In this document: positions 1-5,243 of the stretch, one piece after another | How the letters are laid out: every line of letters begins with the position of its first letter | Numbering within the stretch: position 1 is the stretch's first letter | Program-made: the position numbers and the translations under genes | Notes under the pieces: generated by a model | The model's input: only the letters and a program-made list of their open reading frames with translations | Told to the model about the DNA's origin: nothing | Databases searched by the model: none | From: Pseudomonadota bacterium | GTDB taxonomy: Bacteria; Pseudomonadota; Gammaproteobacteria; Pseudomonadales; UBA5518 | Assembly (NCBI GenBank): GCA_022705125.1 | Contig: JAKJFB010000223.1 | Coordinates: 1-5,243, forward strand | Direction of reading: 5' to 3' | Length of the DNA: 5,243 nt

Positions 1-1
1 C

Positions 2-2134
2 CTGCACTCGGCGACCATGGTGAAGGCGGGCCTCTTCCTGATGGCGCGCATGTGGCCGGTGCTCGCCGGGACGACCGAGTGGTTCTACCTCGTCGCCACC
101 ACCGGCCTGGTGACCATGCTGGTGGCGGCCGGCATCGCGCTGTTCAAGGACGACCTCAAGGGCCTGCTGGCCTACTCCACCGTCAGCCACCTCGGCCTGG
201 TGACCATGCTGCTCGGCTTCGGCACGCCGCTCGCGGCGGTGGCCGCCGTGTTCCACATCCTCAACCACGCCACCTTCAAGGCCGCGCTGTTCATGAACGC
301 CGGCATCGTAGACCACGAGGCCGGCACGCGCGACATCCGCCGTCTCGGCGGTCTGCTGCAGCTGATGCCGATCACCGCCACCATGGCGATGGTGGCGGGC
401 GCCTCGATGGCCGGACTGCCGCCGCTCAACGGCTTCCTCTCGAAGGAGATGATGCTGCACGAGGCGGTCGACACGCGCTGGCTGGGCAACGGCTGGATCG
501 TCGCCGCGCTGGCCACGCTGGCGGCGTGCTTCTCGGTGGCCTACTCGTTCCGCTACATCGTGCACGTCTTCTTCGGCGCGCGCCGCGACGACGATCCGCA
601 CACGCCGCACGACCCGCCCGCCGGCATGTGGCTGCCGCCGGCGCTGCTGGTGGTGCTGGTGGTGGCGATCGGGCTCTTCCCCGACAGCGTGGCGGGGCCG
701 CTGGTGGCGGTGGTGGCGCGCGCCGTCACCGGCGGGGCGGTGATGGACTACCACCTCGCGCTCTGGCACGGCTTCACCCCGGCGCTCGGCCTGTCGGCGA
801 TCGCGGTCGCGGTCGGCCTGGGCGCGCTCGTCGCCTACCGGCGCGTGCGCGCGCTCTGGCAGGCGGGGCCGCACCCCGAGGCCAAGGCGATGTTCGACGC
901 CTTCATCGAGGGCGCGGCCGCGCTCGCCCGCGGCATCACCCACGGCCTGCACAACGGCTCGCTGCAGCGCTATCTCGCCTTCGCGCTTACCGCCTTCACG
1001 CTCGCCGGCTTCGCCGCCTTCCTCGCCGCGCCCCACGCCGCGGGCACGCGCGCGCTGCTGCCGGCGCACCCGGCCGCGATCGCCGCCTGGGTGCTGCTGG
1101 TGGGTGGCTGCGCGCTCACCGTGATGCTGTTCCGCCGCCGCGTGCTGTCGGTGCTGGTGGTGGGCACGGTGGGGCTGATCGTGTGCCTGGCCTTCATCTA
1201 CCTGTCCGCGCCCGACCTCGCGCTGACGCAGATCTCGGTCGAGGTCGCCACCGTCATCCTGATCCTGCTCGCGCTCTACTTCCTGCCCAAGGAAGGTCCG
1301 CAGAGCTCCTCGGTGCGCGCCGATCCGCTGCGCCACCTGCGCGACGGCGTGCTCGCCATCGTGGCCGGCATCGGCATGGCCGGGGCGAGCTGGGCGATGC
1401 TCACCCGCGACGGCAGCTCGCTGTCGAGCTACTACCTCGACAACTCGGTCTCGGGCGGCGGCGGCACCAACGTGGTCAACGTGATCCTGGTCGACTTCCG
1501 CGGCTTCGACACCTTCGGCGAGATCACCGTGCTCGGCATCGCCGCGCTGGCGATCTACGCCCTGCTCGACGGCGCGCTCTTCGGCCGCACCGGCCGTCGT
1601 CTGGGCGCGTGGTCCCCCGACCGTCCGCAGTCGGCCGACCGCCACCCGATGATCATGGTGGTGGCCACCCGGGTCATGCTGCCGCTGGCGATGCTGGTCG
1701 GCGCCTACATCTTCCTGCGCGGCCACAACCAGCCGGGCGGCGGCTTCATCGCCGCGCTCGTGGTGTCGATCGCGCTGATCATGCAGTACATGGCGAGCGG
1801 CTTCGGCTGGGCGGCGCATCGGGTCAAGGTCAACTACCACGCCATGATCGGCCTCGGCGTGCTGGTGGCCGCCGCCACCGGCATCGGCGCGATGGTGCTC
1901 GACCAGCCCTTCCTCACCTCCACCTTCGGCCACTTCCACCTGCCGCTGGTGGGCGAGTTCGAGCTCGCCAGCGCGATGGCCTTCGACACCGGGGTCTTCC
2001 TCACCGTGGTCGGCGCGGTCATGCTGGCGCTCGCCAACCTCTCGCGCATGGGGCGCTGGACCAGCCCCTACACCATCAACACCGGCGCGATGGACGTGGA
2101 TCCGCGCGCCGCCTCGGGCAAGGAGCAGGGCTGA
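2..2134 (+). CDS. mrpA: Fused MrpA-MrpB subunit of Mrp-type Na+(K+)/H+ antiporter, 5'-partial
   Basis: Large subunit of the inner-membrane Mrp cation/proton antiporter (also called PhaA, PhaAB or MnhA). The frame is open at the left edge: the codons before the first ATG (position 17) read LHSAT, which joins MVKAG to form the conserved HSATMVKAG motif, so that ATG is internal. 710 residues are visible; relatives suggest very roughly 250 are missing. Numbering visible residues from 1: K8, FKDDLKGLLAYSTVSHLG (48-65, with K53 and H63), HILNHATFK (85-93) and GLPPLNGFLSKE (138-149) belong to the NuoL-like proton-translocating domain. LWHGF (254-258) and a membrane-bound-hydrogenase-like segment with APDLALTQ (403-410) and E414 follow, then NVVNVILVDFRGFDTFGEITVL (about 490-511) of the MrpA C-terminal domain. 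From about residue 550 (base 1649) an MrpB domain begins, with HNQPGGGF at 575-582. P578 and F582 have the same spacing as MrpB residues recalled as functionally important in Bacillus. The frame is uninterrupted, so this is a true fusion. The stop overlaps the mrpC start by one base. Family assignment is very secure; the transported ion is not determined. Confidence 0.97.
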   Translation: MHSATMVKAGLFLMARMWPVLAGTTEWFYLVATTGLVTMLVAAGIALFKDDLKGLLAYSTVSHLGLVTMLLGFGTPLAAVAAVFHILNHATFKAALFMNAGIVDHEAGTRDIRRLGGLLQLMPITATMAMVAGASMAGLPPLNGFLSKEMMLHEAVDTRWLGNGWIVAALATLAACFSVAYSFRYIVHVFFGARRDDDPHTPHDPPAGMWLPPALLVVLVVAIGLFPDSVAGPLVAVVARAVTGGAVMDYHLALWHGFTPALGLSAIAVAVGLGALVAYRRVRALWQAGPHPEAKAMFDAFIEGAAALARGITHGLHNGSLQRYLAFALTAFTLAGFAAFLAAPHAAGTRALLPAHPAAIAAWVLLVGGCALTVMLFRRRVLSVLVVGTVGLIVCLAFIYLSAPDLALTQISVEVATVILILLALYFLPKEGPQSSSVRADPLRHLRDGVLAIVAGIGMAGASWAMLTRDGSSLSSYYLDNSVSGGGGTNVVNVILVDFRGFDTFGEITVLGIAALAIYALLDGALFGRTGRRLGAWSPDRPQSADRHPMIMVVATRVMLPLAMLVGAYIFLRGHNQPGGGFIAALVVSIALIMQYMASGFGWAAHRVKVNYHAMIGLGVLVAAATGIGAMVLDQPFLTSTFGHFHLPLVGEFELASAMAFDTGVFLTVVGAVMLALANLSRMGRWTSPYTINTGAMDVDPRAASGKEQG
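2120..2125 (+). promoter_or_regulatory. Ribosome binding site of mrpC
   Basis: AAGGAG lies inside the last codons of mrpAB, 8 bases before the ATG at 2134. It fixes that ATG as the mrpC start even though the same frame stays open for hundreds of codons upstream. The TGATG overlap implies translational coupling to mrpAB. Confidence 0.8.
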
Positions 2135-2550
2135 TGGAATTCCTCGTCGCCAGCGCCATCGGCGTGATGACCGCGGCCGGCATCTACATGGTGCTGCGCG
2201 CGCGCACCTTCCCGGTGGTGATCGGCCTGTCGCTGCTCACCTACGCCACCAACCTGTTCCTGTTCGCCACCGGCCGCCTGGCGATCGGCCAGCCGCCGGT
2301 GATCTCCGCCGCCGCCACGGGCTACATCGACCCGCTGCCGCAGGCGCTGGTGCTCACCGCGATCGTGATCTCCTTCGGCATGACCGCGGTGGTGGTGGTG
2401 ATGGCGCTGCGCGCCTACCTCGAGACCGGCAACGACCACGTCGACCTGCCCGGCGACGCCTCGCCCGAGGCCGCCGAGGACGACTGGAAGCTGCGCGCCC
2501 GCAAGCCGGCGCCGGCGACGGCGCGCAGCGGTCGCGGGGAGCGCGCATGA
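2134..2550 (+). CDS. mrpC: Mrp antiporter subunit C (NuoK-like)
   Basis: Small membrane subunit (PhaC/MnhC) of the Mrp complex, homologous to NuoK of complex I, thought to sit between the antiporter-like subunits. The product is 138 residues with three hydrophobic segments (about 3-21, 27-46 and 70-95). Family signatures are GLSLLTYATNLFLF at 31-44 and DPLPQALVLTAIVIS at 66-80, followed by FGMTAVVVVMALRAY. The start is chosen from the AAGGAG 8 bases upstream, the one-base overlap with the mrpAB stop, and agreement with the usual MrpC N-terminus. The hydrophilic tail after residue 96 (ETGNDHVDLPGD, then an acidic patch EAAEDD, then an Arg/Ala/Pro-rich end) makes the protein about 15-25 residues longer than typical MrpC as I recall it. 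The end of that tail also encodes the mrpD ribosome binding site. Its stop overlaps the mrpD start in ATGA. Identification is secure; the tail has no assigned role. Confidence 0.96.
   Translation: MEFLVASAIGVMTAAGIYMVLRARTFPVVIGLSLLTYATNLFLFATGRLAIGQPPVISAAATGYIDPLPQALVLTAIVISFGMTAVVVVMALRAYLETGNDHVDLPGDASPEAAEDDWKLRARKPAPATARSGRGERA
2536..2541 (+). promoter_or_regulatory. Ribosome binding site of mrpD
   Basis: GGGGAG lies within the 3' end of mrpC, 5 bases before the mrpD ATG at 2547. With the ATGA stop/start overlap it supports coupled re-initiation. The match to the Shine-Dalgarno consensus is partial, and G-rich runs are common in this high-GC DNA. Confidence 0.65.
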
Positions 2551-4070
2551 ACCACCTGTTGATCCTCCCCATCCTGCTGCCGGCCGTGGTCGGCGCGCTG
2601 CTGGTGCTGGCCGCGCGCCACGACGGCGTGCTCGCGCGCACCTTCGCGGTGGCCTCCACCGTGCTGCTGCTCGCCATCGCCGTCGCGCTGCTGGTGCTCG
2701 CCAGCGACGGCCAGGTGCGCAGCTACGCGCTCGGCGCCTGGCCCGCGCCCTTCGGCATCGTGCTCGCGCTCGACCGCCTGGCGGCGCTGATGCTGGTGCT
2801 CAATGCCATCCTCGGCCTCGGCGTGCTGCTGTACGCGATCGGCGGCTGGGACCAGCGCGGCAAGCACTTCCACCCGCTCTTCCAGTTCGAGCTGATGGGC
2901 ATCAACGGCGCCTTCCTCACCGGCGACTTCTTCAACCTCTTCGTGTTCTTCGAGATCCTGCTGATCGCCTCCTACGGCCTCATGGTGCATGGCGGCGGCG
3001 GGCTGCGGGTGAAGGCGGGCGTGCAGTACGTGGTCACCAACCTGGTCGGCTCCTCGGTGTTCCTGATCGCGGTCGGCATGATCTACAACGTCACCGGCAC
3101 CCTCAACATGGCCGACCTCGCGCGCATCGTCCCGCAGGTGCCGGCGGCCGACCAGGCGCTGCTGCAGACCGGCGCGGTGCTGCTGCTGCTGGTGTTCGCG
3201 GTCAAGGCCGCGCTCGTGCCGCTGCACTTCTGGCTTCCCGGCACCTACGCCAACGCGCCCGGTCCGGTGGCGGCGCTGTTCGCGATCATGACCAAGGTGG
3301 GCGCCTATTCCATCCTGCGCCTGTACGTGCTCGCCTTCGGCGCCGACGCCGGGGCCGCGGCCTGGCTCGCCGCGCCCTGGCTGCTGCCGGCCGGGCTGCT
3401 CACCCTGGTGCTGGGCATGACCGGCGTGCTCGCCGCGCGCAGCCTCGGCCAGATGGCCAGCTTCGCGGTGATCGGCTCGATGGGCATGCTGCTCGCCACC
3501 GTGGCGGTGTTCACTCCGCAGGCGACCAGCGCCGCGCTGTACTACCTCATCCACTCCACGCTCGCCGCCGGCGCGCTCTTCCTCGTCGCCGACCTCGTCG
3601 CCGAGCGCCGCGGCGCGCAGCGCGACCGCTTCGCCGCGGCGCCGCGCATCGCCCAGGGCGGGCTGGTCGGCGGCCTGTTCTTCGTCGCCGCCATCGCCAT
3701 GACCGGCATGCCGCCGCTGTCCGGCTTCATCGGCAAGCTGCTGGTGCTCGACGGCGTGCGCGCCTCGGCGCACGCGGCCTGGTTCTGGGCGCTGATCCTG
3801 ACGACCTCGCTGATCGCCATCGTCGGCTTCGCGCGCGCCGGCAGCTTCGTGTTCTGGAAGGCGCACGCGCTGCCCGCCGCGCCCGCGTCCGCCTATCGCC
3901 CGGACGGCGCGCTGTCCTTCGTCGCCGTGGGCGGGCTGCTGGCCTGCCTGGTGCTGCTCACCGCGTTCGCCGGCCCGGTGCACGCCTGGCTGGAGCTCGT
4001 CGCGGCGCAGCTCTACGCCCCGGCCGGCTACATCGACGCGGTGCTCGGCACCGCACAGGGGGTGCGCTGA
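2547..4070 (+). CDS. mrpD: Mrp antiporter subunit D (NuoM/NuoN-like proton-translocating subunit)
   Basis: Antiporter-like membrane subunit (PhaD/MnhD) belonging to the same proton-translocating family as complex I NuoL/M/N. It is full length at 507 residues, hydrophobic throughout and close to the family norm of about 490-550. The key charged residues are present. E136 lies in FFNLFVFFEILLIASY, and K220 lies in LLVFAVKAALVPLHFWLPG; these match the positions of Glu137 and Lys219 recalled as essential in Bacillus pseudofirmus MrpD. H227 follows in PLHFWLP, K250 lies in IMTKVGAYSILR, H336 in YYLIHSTLAAGALFL, and K397 in GMPPLSGFIGK. All are typical of a working proton path. The start overlaps the mrpC stop by four bases and has GGGGAG upstream; the N-terminus MNHLLILPILLPA begins directly with the first membrane segment, as in homologues. 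It ends in a TGATG overlap with mrpE. A complex I subunit is ruled out by the mrp neighbours. Nothing suggests loss of function. Confidence 0.97.
   Translation: MNHLLILPILLPAVVGALLVLAARHDGVLARTFAVASTVLLLAIAVALLVLASDGQVRSYALGAWPAPFGIVLALDRLAALMLVLNAILGLGVLLYAIGGWDQRGKHFHPLFQFELMGINGAFLTGDFFNLFVFFEILLIASYGLMVHGGGGLRVKAGVQYVVTNLVGSSVFLIAVGMIYNVTGTLNMADLARIVPQVPAADQALLQTGAVLLLLVFAVKAALVPLHFWLPGTYANAPGPVAALFAIMTKVGAYSILRLYVLAFGADAGAAAWLAAPWLLPAGLLTLVLGMTGVLAARSLGQMASFAVIGSMGMLLATVAVFTPQATSAALYYLIHSTLAAGALFLVADLVAERRGAQRDRFAAAPRIAQGGLVGGLFFVAAIAMTGMPPLSGFIGKLLVLDGVRASAHAAWFWALILTTSLIAIVGFARAGSFVFWKAHALPAAPASAYRPDGALSFVAVGGLLACLVLLTAFAGPVHAWLELVAAQLYAPAGYIDAVLGTAQGVR
4057..4062 (+). promoter_or_regulatory. 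Ribosome binding site of mrpE
   Basis: AGGGGG lies in the last codons of mrpD, 7 bases before the ATG at 4070. Spacing is right, although the sequence departs from the AGGAGG consensus. With the one-base TGATG overlap it selects this ATG. Confidence 0.65.
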
Positions 4071-4597
4071 TGGGCGCGAAGCACGACAAGCTCGACCCGC
4101 GCAGCTTCACCGAACGCTGGCTGCCGCATCCGCTCATGAGCGCGGTGCTGGTGCTGCTGTGGATGCTGCTGCTCAACAGTTTCAGCTTCGGCGGGCTGGT
4201 GGTGGGCGTGGTGCTCGCGGTGGTGATCACGCGGGTGACGAGCAACTTCTGGCCCGAGCGCCCGCCGGTCAAGTCCTGGACCAAGGCCTTCGCCTACCTC
4301 GGCGTGGTGGCCTGGGACGTGGTGGTCGCCAACCTGCAGGTCACCCGCCTGATCCTGTTCCGGCCGGTGGGCAGCCTGGCCACGCGCTGGGTGGTGGTGC
4401 CGCTCGAGCTGCGCTCGCCCGAGGCCATCACCGTGCTCGCCGGCACCATCACGATGACGCCCGGAACGGTGTCCTGCGACCTCTCCGCCGACGGCCGCAG
4501 CCTGCTCGTGCACTGCCTCGACGCGCCCGACGCCGAGGAGGCCGTGCGCCAGATGAAGGAACGCTACGAGGACCGCCTCCAGGAGATCTTCCCATGA
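4070..4597 (+). CDS. mrpE: Mrp antiporter subunit E
   Basis: Small subunit (PhaE/MnhE) of the Mrp complex, needed for full antiport activity; it has no complex I counterpart. It is 175 residues, within the usual 158-180 range. A short polar N-terminus is followed by RWLPHP (16-21), two closely spaced hydrophobic segments (about 22-37 and 40-56), and a third around 73-95 (KAFAYLGVVAWDVVVANLQV). A soluble C-terminal domain follows. The family signature TITMTPGTVSCDLS is at 126-139, with TPGT at 130-133, and VHCLD at 147-151 precedes an amphipathic, charged C-terminal helix. The Thr/Pro pair of TPGT corresponds to the region where a functionally important Thr was reported in Bacillus MrpE, from memory. 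The start is set by the TGATG overlap with mrpD and AGGGGG upstream. The end overlaps mrpF in ATGA. The family call is secure; the molecular role of the subunit is not well defined. Confidence 0.96.
   Translation: MGAKHDKLDPRSFTERWLPHPLMSAVLVLLWMLLLNSFSFGGLVVGVVLAVVITRVTSNFWPERPPVKSWTKAFAYLGVVAWDVVVANLQVTRLILFRPVGSLATRWVVVPLELRSPEAITVLAGTITMTPGTVSCDLSADGRSLLVHCLDAPDAEEAVRQMKERYEDRLQEIFP
4581..4585 (+). promoter_or_regulatory. Ribosome binding site of mrpF
   Basis: AGGAG, followed by AT, lies inside the end of mrpE 8 bases before the ATG at 4594. It is a strong consensus match and settles the mrpF start, because the same frame is open far upstream through mrpE. Confidence 0.82.
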
Positions 4598-4863
4598 TCG
4601 AATACGCCCTGCAGTTCGGCTTCGCCACCGCCTCGCTCGCGCTGCTGCTCAACCTGTGGCGGCTGCTGCGCGGCCCCGCGCTCATGGACCGCGTGCTCGC
4701 GGTCGACACCATGGTCATCAACATCATCGCGCTGATCGTGCTCGCCGGCATCCAGCAGCGCGCCACCCACTTCTTCGAGGCCGCGCTGCTGTTCGCGATG
4801 TTCGGCTTCATCTCCACCGTCGCCTACTGCCGCTTCATCCTGCGCGGCGACGTCATCGAGTGA
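4594..4863 (+). CDS. mrpF: Mrp antiporter subunit F
   Basis: Small three-helix membrane subunit (PhaF/MnhF) of the Mrp complex. It is 89 residues, normal for the family (about 85-105). Hydrophobic segments lie at about 5-23, 38-53 and 61-83. The signature RLLRGPALMDRVLAVDTMVIN at 23-43 carries the invariant GP (27-28), D32, R33 and D38; D32 aligns with an Asp recalled as important in Bacillus MrpF. FFEAALLFAMFGFISTVAYCRFI in the last segment is also typical. The start is chosen by the AGGAG ribosome binding site and the ATGA overlap with the mrpE stop. The upstream extension of this open frame is Arg/Gly-rich and low-complexity and is only a shadow of mrpE. mrpG follows after 13 bases. Identification is secure from sequence and position. 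Confidence 0.96.
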   Translation: MIEYALQFGFATASLALLLNLWRLLRGPALMDRVLAVDTMVINIIALIVLAGIQQRATHFFEAALLFAMFGFISTVAYCRFILRGDVIE

Positions 4864-4865
4864 GC

Positions 4866-4870
4866 GGAGA
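4866..4870 (+). promoter_or_regulatory. Ribosome binding site of mrpG
   Basis: GGAGA lies 6 bases before the ATG at 4877, within the only true intergenic gap of the window (4864-4876). It sits immediately after the mrpF stop, so mrpG has its own initiation signal but remains in the same transcript. Confidence 0.78.
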
Positions 4871-4876
4871 CCCCTC

Positions 4877-5243
4877 ATGACCTTCGTGCTCGAACTCCTC
4901 GTCTCGCTGCTGATCGTCGCCGGCGGCAGCTTCCTGCTCATCGGCTCCATCGGCATGGTCAAGCTGCCCGACCTGCTCACCCGCCTGCACGCGCCCACCA
5001 AGGCGACCACGCTCGGCGTGGGCGGCGCGCTCGCCGCGTCCATGGTGTTCTTCGCCGGGCTGGAGGGCACGCTGTCCATCCACGAGGTGCTGATCACCGC
5101 CTTCCTGTTCATGACCGCACCGCTCAGCGCCCACTTCATCGCCAAGGCCCACCTGCACGAGCACACCGAACTGCGCGACGGCCTCCCGCCCACCGGCCGC
5201 CCCTACGGCTGGAGCACCTTCGACGCCGCCCCCGGCCCCAGCG
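4877..5243 (+). CDS. mrpG: Mrp antiporter subunit G, 3'-partial
   Basis: Small membrane subunit (PhaG/MnhG) that completes the Mrp complex. 122 residues are visible with no stop before the right edge. Family members are about 100-130 residues, so the core is complete and only the tail and stop are missing. Three hydrophobic segments are visible (about 3-27, 44-61 and 69-91). Signatures are GSIGMVKLPDLLTRLHAPTK at 23-42 continuing into ATTLGVGG at 43-50, and LITAFLFMTAPLSAHFIAKA at 72-91. P82 corresponds closely to the conserved Pro81 recalled as functionally important in Bacillus MrpG. After residue 91 the tail is hydrophilic (HLHEHTELRDGLPPTGRPYGW), adding His, Gly and Pro. The start has GGAGA 6 bases upstream and follows the mrpF stop by 13 bases. 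Whether the operon ends here cannot be seen. Confidence 0.95.
   Translation, partial: MTFVLELLVSLLIVAGGSFLLIGSIGMVKLPDLLTRLHAPTKATTLGVGGALAASMVFFAGLEGTLSIHEVLITAFLFMTAPLSAHFIAKAHLHEHTELRDGLPPTGRPYGWSTFDAAPGPS

Noticed and set aside
52..2133. Long + strand open frame continuing upstream of mrpC in the same frame
   Set aside because: The part before base 2134 is an Arg/Gly/Ala/His-rich frame shadow of mrpAB. Only the segment from the ATG at 2134 is real, where a ribosome binding site and MrpC motifs begin.
2415..3983. 522-codon open frame on the minus strand opposite mrpC/mrpD
   Set aside because: Its translation is a monotonous run of His, Gln, Glu, Gly, Arg and Ala with no domain or membrane pattern. 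That is what the complement of GC-rich hydrophobic codons gives. It overlaps genuine mrpD across its conserved motifs.
2547..4070. Possibility that the NuoM-like and NuoL-like genes belong to a complex I or formate hydrogenlyase operon
   Set aside because: The neighbours are MrpC, E, F and G, and the AB gene has MrpB and the MrpA-specific C-terminal domain. No quinone-binding, Fe-S or hydrogenase subunit genes are present.
4159..4593. + strand open frame leading into mrpF across mrpE
   Set aside because: It is an out-of-frame shadow of mrpE with low-complexity Arg/Gly/Ala content. The mrpF start at 4594 is fixed by AGGAG and the ATGA overlap.
4864..4876. Promoter or terminator between mrpF and mrpG
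   Set aside because: The gap is only 13 bases and is accounted for by the mrpG ribosome binding site. There is no room for a hairpin terminator or a -35/-10 promoter outside coding sequence.
4564..5193. Minus-strand open frames opposite mrpF and mrpG
   Set aside because: They are compositionally biased, lack recognisable domains and cover two well-supported genes with conserved motifs; treated as high-GC artefacts.

Overview
The window is one densely packed operon segment on the + strand that encodes a multisubunit Mrp-type (Pha/Mnh) monovalent cation/proton antiporter of the CPA3 family. Every base from 2 to 5243 lies in, or within a few bases of, a recognisable Mrp subunit gene. The order is the canonical A-B-C-D-E-F-G, with A and B fused into one reading frame. 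That fusion is the layout of 'group 2' Mrp systems such as the Sinorhizobium meliloti Pha system. Very high GC (about 70% by eye), strong G/C bias at third codon positions and the group 2 layout suggest a high-GC proteobacterium. A betaproteobacterium is plausible, but the sequence alone does not settle the genus.

Layout: 2-2134 is the 3' part of the fused mrpAB gene, whose start lies upstream. 2134-2550 is mrpC, 2547-4070 mrpD, 4070-4597 mrpE, 4594-4863 mrpF, and from 4877 off the right edge mrpG, lacking only its stop. The first four junctions are stop/start overlaps of 1 or 4 bases, each with a purine-rich Shine-Dalgarno sequence inside the preceding gene. Only mrpF-mrpG has a gap (13 bases), and it carries its own ribosome binding site. 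No intergenic stretch is long enough for a promoter, terminator or RNA gene, so transcription presumably starts upstream of the window.

How the genes work together: MrpA and MrpD are homologous to the antiporter-like subunits of respiratory complex I (NuoL/M/N), and MrpC is homologous to NuoK. MrpA's C-terminal part and MrpB resemble subunits of membrane-bound hydrogenases. MrpE, F and G are small membrane subunits needed for the full complex. Together they form an inner-membrane complex that exports Na+ or K+ in exchange for protons, supporting pH and salt homeostasis. Which ion is used cannot be read from this sequence.

I found no mobile element, CRISPR array, RNA gene, frameshift or undescribed system. 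The long minus-strand and alternative-frame ORFs are high-GC shadows of the antiporter genes.
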